A stretch of 64,000 nucleotides of DNA from Platerodrilus igneus. Its lineage: Eukaryota; Arthropoda; Insecta; Coleoptera; Lycidae. Numbering within the stretch: the stretch's first letter is position 1; each line of letters begins with the position of its first letter. Made by a program: the position numbers and the translations under genes. The notes under the pieces were generated by a model. The model had not been told where the DNA came from, ran no database searches, and saw only the letters and a program-made list of their open reading frames with translations. The stretch spans positions 1,364,001-1,428,000 of the forward strand of contig JARFIW010001089.1 of NCBI GenBank assembly GCA_036346225.1. The letters run 5' to 3'. Below are positions 20,144 to 29,727 of this stretch, piece after piece.

Positions 20144-21690
20144 TTAAGTTAGGTATAAAAACGTACTAAAATTTGGCGTTGTCATTGCTGCCATCCTTGC
20201 AGCGGCGGCTCCGTGGCGTAGTGGTATGTGTGTGACTACTACGCCCAAGGTCCCGGGTTCGAATCCCGACACGGTCCGCTTGAAAAATGTTAGGCGAGCA
20301 TTTTTCACAAAAATACACCCTCGTTCGGATGAGAGGTAAAATGGAGGTCCCGTGTGTGAGTGTTGTCACGCACGTTAAAGATCCCTACCTTGCTGGGAAC
20401 AGCAAGGGTTCGGCAAAATTCCAAATTTTCCAGGTAAAAAAACTCGCTTCCTGGCCAATGTAGTACCTTCGGGTGGAGCATTGGAAAATCAAATGTAATG
20501 CCATCCTTGCAGACACACTGGCGTTTTCAACTGAACACACAACACCCCTTCCCCTTAATATCGACATTATGCACACAGTCTCCGAGATGACCCGGGGGTT
20601 GTCTGGAGCGTACAGAGCGTTTCGTTTGGATTCCAGTCCCCCTGAATTGGAAACTTCTGTTTCAGAATTGTTCGTTTTTGCAGGAGTTCCTGATTGTGCC
20701 ACTTCAGGTGCTAGAACAGGTTTTCTTACGGCGCCATTTGTTTCTGGAAATTGAGTTCTTATCCTTAACTGGTCAGTGTGGCGCTTTAGAATCTTTCCGT
20801 CAGAAGTACCTATTTCATAACTTATTGGCTCGGTTGGTTTCACTATCGTGGAGGGGACCCACTTTTGTCCAGATACATAAGATCTGGCGAATATACTCTC
20901 CTCTGCTTCAAATGTTCGGGTCGCCTCTGGCATTGTTTGTAACTCTTGTTTAGCCACCATGTCCCTTGAACAATTTGCTACTACCTCATCGAGCAATGTG
21001 CTAAGTCTTCGACCCATCAGTATTTCTGCTGGTGACTTTCTAGTACTGCCACATATTGCGTTATTAGGTAGCGTGCTATTCTTAAAGGAATGTCATTCCC
21101 GGCCATCTTTTTCACAACACTTGAAATTCTTAACCATACGTTCCGCCTGTCCATTGCTACTTGGGTGGTATGGTGCTACAAGAGTCTGTCGAATGCCATT
21201 TGTTCTCAAAAATTCTTGGAAGTCACTTGCCGTGAATGCGCTTCCATTATCTGAAATACAAACATCCGGCACACCATGTGTAGCAAATAATTCTCCCATA
21301 ACTTTTATTGCCGTAACTGTAGAGGTTGTACGGACTTGTTTGACCTTTAACCATTTTGAGTAAAAGTCTATCACGATGAGAAAATAGTTTCCTTGCATTG
21401 GTCCCGCAAAGTCAAGATGCAACCGAGTCACGAAGCTCGAGCCCATTCCCAAGGGTGAATAGGAGCTTTGCTTGGCATGTTTCGTACTCCCGGCACTTTG
21501 TACAGTTGTTCACAACTTCTTCAATATGTTTGTCAAGCATTGGTCAACAGATGTATGAACAGGCCAGTCCCTTTATTTTTACAATACACAAATGTGAAGA
21601 ATATCTAGTATCATTTTCTTCTCTCCTGGCGGAATTATCACCCGTGTGCCCCATAAGAGACAATCTTGGTAACACGTCATTTCATGTCTA
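20144..21690 (-). pseudogene. Gypsy2 integrase
   Basis: The core at 21452-21093 shows Asp in HLDFAGPMQGNYFLIVIDF, Asp in CISDNGSAF and Glu in HPSSNGQAERMV, so the catalytic triad is still readable. The frame then shifts into the C-terminal region at 21017-20500 (SYVSGQKWVPSTIVK, TSDGKILKRHTDQLRIR), which corresponds to the gypsy integrase tail. The SINE at 20203-20498 interrupts the last codons. After it the frame resumes for about 15 codons to a stop. Upstream of the core the zinc-binding part is decayed by stops. Confidence 0.82.
20203..20498 (+). mobile_element. tRNA-derived SINE, copy 1 (full length)
   Basis: The 296-bp copy has a tRNA-like head with A box TGGCGTAGTGG (20214-20224) and B box GGTTCGAATCC (20256-20266). 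A conserved body with CACGTTAAAGATCCCTACC follows, and the end reads GGAGCATTGGAAAATCAAATGTAA. It is flanked by a perfect 14-bp duplication TGCCATCCTTGCAG (20189-20202 and 20499-20512). It would be transcribed by RNA polymerase III and mobilised by a LINE. It sits inside the Gypsy2 integrase tail. Confidence 0.9.
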
Positions 21691-21725
21691 TGTTGTAAAT
21701 AAAATAAGAATTCAGCTGAGAACTT

Positions 21726-22318
21726 TGTTACATGCCGAAATTCGGCATATAAACATTTCTATGAGTTCCTAATTTGTAAGTGATTTCCCGCCAATAATTT
21801 AAAAAGACTTGTACGTGCATTTCCGTCCCTTGAAATAGTTGCGGAGACGCAGGGGAAGAAAGTGAGGGATGATTTCCGACACGTCGGGACTAGTCAACGA
21901 GACGTCGAGCCTAGTGGTTTATCTTTGTGCCGTTATCTTGTATTCCTTTTCAGGCAATGTAGGTTTCCCTCCAATTTCTAGCTGATATTGTTCATCCTTC
22001 CCTGTATTCCTGCGTTCCGCTACAGAAAAGAAGAAGACGAATTAAATTTGGATTCGACCGGGGGCAGACAGATTACCCACGCCCGAAATGCTCAACGACG
22101 CCCGAAATGCTCAACGAAACCCAGCTGCCGCCATAATAGCGTAATGCTGTAAGGAGCCCTACAGTTACGTGAATACCTTTATCGTTTATTTGCATGTGAT
22201 GTAGTAATTGAAAACATTTATATGACGTAATATCTTATTTGCGCATCATTTTGCAAATATTTATTTGTGTTACCAACTGACGTAGTGGCTCTTGTACGTT
22301 ACCAACGGGAGTATAATA
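21726..22318 (+). repeat. solo LTR, family SL, copy 2
   Basis: It begins TGTTACATG and ends GTATAATA, with ACTT on both sides (21722-21725 and 22319-22322). It interrupts Gypsy2 between RNase H and integrase. Sequence blocks shared with 2623-3244 identify the same family. A 20-bp unit (CGCCCGAAATGCTCAACGA) is directly duplicated within it near 22081. Confidence 0.7.
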
Positions 22319-23163
22319 ACTTTCCATTATTTTTAGGCCAGCCTCTCCAGGCCCAGTATAGTACTTTGGACAAAATTGGATCACTTTTTGTTTTGGATGA
22401 AATTTTTTAACCCGCAAAATTTTTTCAGGAGAGTTTTCTAGCATCAGGAAACTGTATGACATTGGTACTTCTGTATTGACACTTTCGAGAGGTAATCTGC
22501 TCAAAGCGTCTGCATTACCGATCATTCTCCCCGGAGTGTATTGTAAGTTGTAGTCATAAGCATTTAATAAAATAGTCCAGCGTAACATACGAGGCGAAAG
22601 ATCTTCTGAAACCGCTTTATTTGATCGAAAAATTCCTAAAAGTGGTTTGTGGTCTGTTCTTATGGTTTTACGCCTTCCATATGCATAGTCCTTATATATG
22701 ATTTTTTTTCCAATGCTCCACCCGAAAGTGCTACATTGGCTAGGAAGCGAGTTTTTTTACATGGAAAATTTGGAATTTCGCCGAATCCTTGCTATTACAG
22801 GCAAGGTAGGGATCTTTAACGTGGATGATAACACTCACACACGGGACCTCCATTTTACCTCTCATCCGAACGAGGGCGTATTTTTATGAAAAATGCCCGC
22901 CTAAAATTTTTTAAGCGGTCCGTTACGGGATTTGAACCCGGGACCTTGGGCATAGTAGTCACACGTTTAAAATTACGCCACGGAGTCACCCCATATGCAT
23001 AGTCGTGAAATTTCTTAACTCTTGTAACTATGGACAAAGCTCCACGATCTATTTGAGCCAAATTTCTTTCGGAAGAAAATAGTGCTCGTGAGTAAAATCC
23101 TGTTGGAGTTTCACTGCACTCAGCATTCGGTTGGCTCGCATCCCACTCCATAAGGGCTTGCAT
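22319..23163 (-). pseudogene. Gypsy2 RNase H, split by a SINE
   Basis: Pieces on the two sides of the SINE at 22691-22990 belong together. Upstream, FYSRALFSSERNLAQIDRGALSIVTRVKKFHDYAYG is the RNase H block ending in the phrase before TDHKPL. Downstream, PRMLRWTILLNAYDYNLQY and GNADALSRLPL are the end of RNase H. The 14-bp duplication CCATATGCATAGTC at 22677-22690 and 22991-23004 marks the SINE insertion. The part after about 22400 is the linker to integrase, ending at the solo LTR. Confidence 0.82.
22691..22990 (-). mobile_element. tRNA-derived SINE, copy 2 (full length)
   Basis: This copy is in minus orientation: the tRNA head is at the right (GGTGACTCCGTGGCGTAAT, B box GGTTCAAATCC) and the A-rich tail at the left. 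It is flanked by the 14-bp duplication CCATATGCATAGTC. It is related over its length to the copy at 20203-20498, with scattered substitutions. Confidence 0.9.
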
Positions 23164-24290
23164 CGCATGTAAGTATTATTTGCCTTTTTTCGTAGTAATG
23201 TCCAAGTATAGGTTCACTTAAAATAATGTCTTTAAGTTTATTAAAAGCACTATCTTGTTCCGAACCCCGTTTGAAACCCACCTCTTTATGTAAAAGCTTG
23301 TGTAAAGGTTCTGCCAATGAGGCTCTGTCCTTTAGAAATACATGGTAAAAATTAATTAAACCCAAGAACGATTGTAGTTCCGTTTTGTTCGTTGGAACAG
23401 GTACCTCCAAGATAGCCTTAGCTTTACTGTCCGTCGGGCTTATGCCCTGGGCACTAATTTCGAACCCCAAAAAGGTTATTTTTTCAGCATAAAAGATGTA
23501 CTTATCCTTTCTCAGTAACCCATCCTCACAAAATCGTGCGAGTACTGAACGTATCTTAACATCCAAATCGTGTACAGAACTTCCAACTACTAGAATCTCA
23601 TCGTAATAGGGTATTACCCCTGAAATTCTCGTTAACCTTATATCCATAAACCGTTAAGAAATCAGTGGTGCAATCAAAACACTGAATTGTAAACGTTTGC
23701 ACCTGAACGCCCCTCTACGGGTTATGATTGTTTGAGCATCTGCTATAGCTTCATCTACACTTAACTGCAAGTATACCTGAGTCATATCTAATTTTGCAAA
23801 ACATTTACCACCTGCCAACGCAGCTCATATGTGTTGCGTGGCCGGTACCGGATAACTATTAATACGTAAAGCTCGATTTATAGTGCTTCGATAATCCCCA
23901 CAAATGCGCACTTTGTTGTTTTTTGAAACTATAACAATTGGAGTTTCCCATTTGGGATACGCCACTGGCTCAAGCACTCCATGTTCGACAAGTCTGTCCA
24001 GTTCTCTGTCTACTTTGTTTTTTAACGCGAAAGGTACTTTCCTAGCTCTTGATGCTACCGGTTTTATCGAAGGATCTAAATCAAAAGTTACTGGAGGTCC
24101 TTTGTATGAACCTAGCGAGGTTTCAAATACTTCCGGGTATTCGCAAATATATCTTGGCGGATTTGTAATTTGACTTAGCCCTGCAATTGACAGCCCTAAT
24201 GCATTAAACCAATTTCGACCTAAGAGGCTTGCTTTGTTGGTTTCGACAACAAGGAGTGGTAAAACTAAAAATTTGTATGGAGGGTTTGTG
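23120..24290 (-). pseudogene. Gypsy2 protease end and reverse transcriptase
   Basis: Minus-strand frames recover the RT start (PKWETPIVIVSKNN, VRICGDYRSTINRAL), the palm (FAKLDMTQVYLQL) and, at 23647-23120, the end of the palm with LQSFLGLINFYHVFLKDRASLAEPL. The catalytic box reads PYYDEILV where gypsy elements have a Y/F-x-D-D box, so the second Asp appears to be Glu. Several stops lie at 23650-23830. Upstream, 24290-24180 reads as the end of the protease linker (LLGRNWFNALGL). Dead copy. Confidence 0.8.
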
Positions 24291-25089
24291 TTAAGGTGGG
24301 GATAGTCGGGAAATTCCGCGTTCGGGTGACCAAAAAGGATTTAAAGATCGAGTTAAAATTAAATAAAGAAAAATTTAAAAGTACGAGGCTTTAACATGGT
24401 GTAACTTTGTAAGTGTTGGTCCTATTTAAAATCTATTTACAGATTCGGATTTTGCGTGAAATTCTAGACTAATTTGATGTGTCGCATGGCTAAAAAAGTT
24501 ATAAAGACGGGCAGAAATCCATGCTGGTAAAAAATTTTAAAGTGAGAATAGCTCCCTGGGGAATGATGCTATCTGAAAAATTCATAGAAATTTAGGTACC
24601 TGAGAAAAATCTAATATTAATTGCTACCAAACATGATAGATTATCTGGAAGATAAACTAGGAAAACAGGAGGAAATGAGTGAGGACATTTCTAAACCTAG
24701 TCTATGCGTTTTATTAGGTATCTTAAAATTATCCCGCAGAAAACTTTGTAAGTGTGGTTTGATTTAAACAATTCCAGCAGATTCGAATTCCCCAGAAAAT
24801 TCTATCAAACTTATGTATCATAGTTTTGGAAAAAACGCCCCGAGTGCTGGATCCCATAAGGCGGATCTGACGTAAAAAAATGATAACATCGTTAATAAGT
24901 TTTCCCATTAAAAAGCGATTAGTGCTAATGGGTTTTTAATGAGAAAACCTATTAAAACGCGATCAGCGGCGCGGTGGCGGTGGCGCTGTCCTCGAATCCC
25001 CATATCCTACTACTCCCATCACACGGAAATAGCATTCTAAATAAATTTAGAAAGTAATTAATTCTACGATCTCCTTTATCATCAGCTTC
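24291..25089. repeat. unassigned stretch with a diverged internal duplication
   Basis: Two blocks (about 24400-24480 and 24742-24830) share AACTTTGTAAGTGT...ATTTAAA...CAGATTCG and a later AAATTCTA, so a roughly 335-bp unit seems to be tandemly repeated once. A short inverted repeat around TTTTCCCATTAAAAA / TTTTTAATGAGAAAA lies near 24899-24946. No coding sequence. Confidence 0.4.
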
Positions 25090-25960
25090 AAATTAAAAAT
25101 CTTATTGATATGAGTGGTAAATTAGTGCGTCTAACCTCAAACATTACAATATATATTTGTACAAAGTACCACAGAAAGTAAATTCCCTTCTTTTGATTGG
25201 GTTTGATAACCATGTTTCACTTGTGGCAACAAAATCATATTCACAATCAGACATATTAGCTGTAAATTCATCAATCGTAGCTTGCATACTTCGAACATTT
25301 CGATAATAACACATAAAGACCTTACTGTAGGATTTATTTAGTTTGTTTGTACAATACTAGGTATAACATGGACAAATTTTATAGTGAGATTAGTTCCTCC
25401 ATTTCTACACTTAGCATTTAATTCTCTTTGATAGAGTATTTCACTTTTTTCAAAAATACATGTTTAAAATCGGAACAGAATTTTAAAAGTATTCTGTTTT
25501 TAAGAACATTATAAACCCGATGAGTGCTATCCATTGTAACATATAGTGGACGAGGTTTACTTGCATTATCTTTTGAACACCAAGTCTTCTTATCGTTTGA
25601 GACGACGTCAACTTTATATTATTTCTAGTTGCTTGAAATATGTTGTTGTCTTCTACAACGTCTGGTCTTTCATCATGATTTTCTGGTAAGCCATAAATAA
25701 TTAAGTTGTTTCACGTTTAATTCGTTCTTGTGCTTATCGGACAACCGCTTCAAATGATTCAGGAGACAACTGTGAATGTTGAACAGATCGCGTTTTCAAA
25801 TTTTCCAATCTAGTTAGTACAGAATTCAGCATCCTTTTTAATTATGTAAAATGATCAACGGTGTTGTTACAAACATTACAAAAGATCTTAACGCCTTCAG
25901 TTCGTTGGCGTGTAGTACGTTTGGCATCATAACAAATAGGTTACGAATTGATAAATGCCA
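25090..25960 (-). pseudogene. LINE ORF1 end and endonuclease start (CR1/Jockey type)
   Basis: At 25318-25184 the minus strand reads YYRNVRSMQATIDEF, then YDFVATSETWLSN, the opening of an apurinic-type endonuclease in CR1/Jockey-clade LINEs. Upstream (25960-25400) broken frames show a Cys pair (IFCNVCNNTVDHF), a coiled segment (LNSVLTRLENLKTRS) and KRET followed by a decayed IIYGLPE-like block, matching the end of LINE ORF1. Many stops and frameshifts are present and RT is absent. The 3890-4490 RT fragment could come from the same family. Confidence 0.65.
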
Positions 25961-26222
25961 GAAATATAAATTATTCGCATGCGTATTGCAATGCAATTCT
26001 TCCGTGTTTTAACACTCGTGTATTCACATACGCAAGAAAATCAACTGAAATTTTTTAGTGCGAAATTCGCAAATTCCCCTAAAAGAAAATATTGGGGACC
26101 ACCTTACACGTAAACACGCTCAGTTCAGGGTTGCTATAAATCATAAATTGAAGCAAAAAACATTTGTATTAATAACTGATCATTAGTTAATAACGCTTAA
26201 CAATTGTCTAATAATCCGGCAC

Positions 26223-27524
26223 GTGATGAATACCCATACAAAAGGTTCATTCGCATGCAATTTGTGCGATTATACTGCATTATATAAAAATCGTTTACAA
26301 GAACATTTTCGGTCGCATGCTAACGAGCGTCCATTCGCATGCAATTTGTGCGATTATACTACATTATATAAAAGTTGTTTACGAAAACATTTTCGGTCGC
26401 ATACTAACGAACGTCCATTCGCATGCAATTTGTGTAATTATACCGCATCGCAAAAAAGTCATTTAAAAACACATTTTCGGCTGCATACTAACGAACGTCC
26501 ATTCCCATGCAATTTGTGTAATTATACCGCATCGCAAAAAAGTAATTTAAAAACACATTTTTGGTCGCATACTAACGAACGTCCGTTCGCATGCAATTTG
26601 TGTAATTATACCACATCGAAAAAAAGTCTTTTACAAAAACATTTTCGGTCGCATATTAACGAACGTCCATTCGCATGTAATTTGTGTAATTATACCACAT
26701 CGAAAGAAAGTCTTTTACAAAAACATTTTCGGTCGCATACTAACGAACGTCCATTCGCATGTAATTTGTGTAATTATACTGCATCGCGAAAAAGTCGTTT
26801 ACAAGAACATTTTCGGTCGCACACTAACGAACGTCCATTCGCATGCAATTTGTGTAATTATACCGCATCGCAAAAAAGACGTTTACTAGAACATTTTCGG
26901 TCACATGCTATTGAGCGTCCATTCGCATGCAATTTGTGCGATTATACTACATTATATAAGAGTTGTTTACGAAAACATTTTCGGTCGCATACTAACGAAC
27001 GTCCATTCGCATGCAATTTGTGCGATTATACTACATTATATAAAAGTTGTTTACGAAAACATTTTTGGTCGCATACTAACGAACGTCCATTCGCATGCAA
27101 TTTGTGTAATTATACCGCACCAGAAAAAAGTAGTTTAAAAACACATTTTCGGTCGCATACCAACGACCGTCCATTCGCATGCAATTTATGTAATTATACT
27201 ACATCGAAAAAAAGTAATTTAAAAACACATTTTCGGTCGCATACTAACGAACATCCATTTGCATGCAATTTGTGTAATTATACCGCATCTCAAAAAGGTA
27301 ATTTAGAAACACATTTTCGGTCGCATACTAACGAACGTCCATTCGCATGCAATTTGTGCAATTATACCGCGTCAAGGAGACATAGTGTACAAATCCATAT
27401 AAAGTCGCATACTCATGAACGCCCATTCGCATGCAATTTGTGCAATTATACCACACTATATAAAAGTAGTTTACAAAGACATTGTCGGTCGCATACTAAC
27501 GAACGTCCATTTGCAGGCGCGTGA
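26223..27524 (+). CDS. C2H2 zinc-finger protein, array 2 (15 fingers)
   Basis: The 433-codon ORF encodes 15 tandem C2H2 fingers with all ligands intact, 28 residues per unit and mostly TNERPFACNLCNYT linkers and knuckles. Compared with array 1 the post-helix residues differ (THFRSH, KHFRSH, EHFRSH instead of IHMKCH or THMKSH), so the arrays were homogenised separately. Units of the LYKSCLRK type occur three times (fingers 2, 9 and 10), showing local duplication. Reading starts at an ATG just before the first finger. It ends where a deletion removes the first Cys pair of finger 16 (FAGA, stop at 27522-27524). No effector domain is visible, so the protein may have upstream exons outside recognisable sequence. 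Confidence 0.72.
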   Translation: MMNTHTKGSFACNLCDYTALYKNRLQEHFRSHANERPFACNLCDYTTLYKSCLRKHFRSHTNERPFACNLCNYTASQKSHLKTHFRLHTNERPFPCNLCNYTASQKSNLKTHFWSHTNERPFACNLCNYTTSKKSLLQKHFRSHINERPFACNLCNYTTSKESLLQKHFRSHTNERPFACNLCNYTASRKSRLQEHFRSHTNERPFACNLCNYTASQKRRLLEHFRSHAIERPFACNLCDYTTLYKSCLRKHFRSHTNERPFACNLCDYTTLYKSCLRKHFWSHTNERPFACNLCNYTAPEKSSLKTHFRSHTNDRPFACNLCNYTTSKKSNLKTHFRSHTNEHPFACNLCNYTASQKGNLETHFRSHTNERPFACNLCNYTASRRHSVQIHIKSHTHERPFACNLCNYTTLYKSSLQRHCRSHTNERPFAGA

Positions 27525-27995
27525 TTATACCGCATCACGTAAAAATAATTTACAAAAACATTTTTGGTCGTATACTAATAAACGTGCATTCGCATGCAAT
27601 TTGTGTAATTATAGCTCGTCTCGAAAAAGTGATTTGCACAAACATACGTAGTCGCATACTAATTAGCGTTCACTGGTATGTAATTTGTTTGAATATAACG
27701 CATCACTAAAAAGTACTTTACAAGTATATTTTCGGTCGCATAATAACGAACGTCTTGGTACGTACAATTTGTATGATTATATTTCGCCACAAAATAGTTA
27801 TATACAACGACATCTACGATCGCATATAAACAAACGTCTATTCGCATGCAATTTGTGGCTGTTTCACATAAAAGAGAACTATTGTGAAAATCCATTTGTC
27901 CTCGCATTCTGAGCAACATTCATTTGTGTGATTATTCTGTATTGCAAAAATACTTTTGCAGTCCCGTATTACTCAACACCCGTTTGTTTGCAACA
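27525..27995 (+). pseudogene. decayed 3' fingers of array 2
   Basis: After the frame break fingers continue in another frame (DYTASRKNNLQKHFWSY, CNLCNYSSSRKSDLHKHT), and then as scraps with SLKSTLQVYFRSHNNER and FACNLWLFHIKENY. Stops appear from 27649. The unit remains recognisable to about 27995. The tail shows the same edge decay as array 1. Confidence 0.65.
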
Positions 27996-28048
27996 TGTGG
28001 ATTATTTCACATCAGAGACGAATAATCTAAAAATAAATGTGCAATTCC

Positions 28049-28150
28049 ATTGTAACTAACGTGCTACGTACATTGACGTAGCTGGCAGGACAAAGAAAGA
28101 AGTGCCCGGGCTCAGTTGGGGAATAGGCGAGGTTTTATCACCACATAATA
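28049..28150. mobile_element. terminal fragment related to the insertion at 46273
   Basis: GCTACGTA followed, after about 35 bases, by CCCGGGCTCAGTTGGGG and GGCGAGGTTTTATCACC resembles the left end of the element at 46273-47423 (GCTACGTA, ACCGGGCTCAATCGGTG, GGCGGGGTCTTATACC). The match fades after about 100 bases. It is probably a truncated relative. The superfamily is unknown. Confidence 0.4.
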
Positions 28151-28299
28151 ACAGAAAGACTTGAAAATAAAATAAACACACGCATTTATACCTCACACAC
28201 AAAAGACCTATAAAAAAAAACTCTAATTAGAAACTAAGTTACATATAAGCAGTGTGTACATTTTTGCGGTAATTTCGAATAGCTCTGTGGTAAAGAAAA

Positions 28300-29045
28300 G
28301 TGGACATGTATCGACAGAAAAGTGTTTTCGATATGCTTTGAAATATGAATCCCATTTTACAAAAACTTTTAAACGTAAAATGTTTTTAAAAAGCCATTCA
28401 GAATTTAAAACACGTACTTTATATCAGAGAGACTTTGAAGCGCGAATCTTGTTTTAGAGAAACTTTTAAAAACGAACGCCATGGGTGATTAAGAGAAAGT
28501 TCTTTTTGTGTCAAACTTGAAATTTTTATTATTTTGACAACGATCCTTGGTCATGGTTCGAAACGTAAATAAGACGATTTTAAAAACTATGAGTGGTTTA
28601 ATTCTCAAAGAAGATTAAGAAAAATTTCAGAGGTGCTTTTTTAATGATATTGGTTTTCAAGAACTTGTTTTAGAGGAACTTCAAAGGTTTTACTTTAAGA
28701 AACTTGTTTTACAGAAATATTAAAATACTAAACTTCTTTTAAAAAGAGGAACCTGATGTTTAAAAATTTTATAAGACGAAATTTGAAAAACGAATTTTGT
28801 TTAGAGGAACTAAAACTTTTTTTGAAGAACTTTAAAACGCGAGTTTTGCTTAGAGGAAATATAAAAACAAACCCGGTTTTTAGAATACTTTAAAAAGACA
28901 ACCTTTCTTTGGGAAACTTTGTACGAATTTTGTTTTAAAAAAATTTAAAGCGAACCTTTCTTTAGAGGAACTTTAAGACAAAGCTCGTTTTTAGATGAAT
29001 TTAATGGACGAAGCGTGATTTAATAATACATTAAAAGACAAAAGT
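28300..29045. repeat. ancient degenerate minisatellite
   Basis: Many imperfect copies of a unit like TTTAGAGGAACTTTAAAA...ACGAA(C/T)...TTGTT occur at about 35-45 base spacing (for example near 28452, 28670, 28800, 28850, 28965). It is AT-rich with recurrent GAGGAACTT words. No stable frame runs through it. Confidence 0.5.
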
Positions 29046-29727
29046 TATCTTGCTACTACATTGGGTTGTTATTAACCTCTATAATTTCTGAATAACATTG
29101 TTAATCGCTCTAATTTGGTTCCGGTTTACATACAAAATAATCTGATGGCGATATTATTTACTCTTGCCGTAGTACAAAGGTTCCTTCGAACTTATACCAT
29201 TATAAGATCTTCGATTACTTCATAAGGTTTTTAGAAACTAGTTTGTTTTGACATGGTTCAAAAAGGTCAAAACTGGTCATTGGAAGTTTCATTCAATTAC
29301 GAATCAATTTTTTTTATTACAATAAACCTTTTACGCAATGAACAAGGAGGCGATAAAACTTAAAAGAATTTTAATTAAGAAAAGAAATATTGTAAAAACA
29401 AATTGCGCCAGTTAAAAGATAATGAAGTCGTCCAAGTGGAATCAATCTTACCCATAACATCACGATTAGAAACTATTGCTAATAAACTGGATGGGGAAAG
29501 TGTGGTAAAGAAAGAAAAATTTAAAAAAAAAAGGAAGAAGAAGAACTGCCTCATAGCAGTGTAAAAAAAATTAAACCTAAATTGCTAGAAAGGAACGTTG
29601 ACTATATTGATTCGCCGGTTATTGCTCAGCATATACCGAATATAAAAAATGATGCCATAGAGGAAGATGATGATGATGATGTTGAGAATGAATACGAAGC
29701 GGAAGTTAATCGAAATGCTCAAGAAGC

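Larger units (their letters stand above)
20144..24290 (-). mobile_element. Gypsy2: Ty3/gypsy pol relic, nested
   Basis: Minus-strand pol pieces lie in the order protease end, RT, RNase H and integrase, ending in a TAA at 20146-20144. The body is cut by SINEs at 20203-20498 and 22691-22990 and a solo LTR at 21726-22318, each with target duplications. Gag and the 5' part are missing beyond about 24290. The sequence type is that of K02A2.6-like gypsy elements. Confidence 0.85.

Noticed and set aside
20204..20280. A tRNA gene with A and B boxes
   Set aside because: The same head recurs at 22.9, 41.6 and 47.5 kb attached to a common body and flanked by target duplications, so it is the SINE head. 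The arms do not fold into a convincing standard tRNA by eye.
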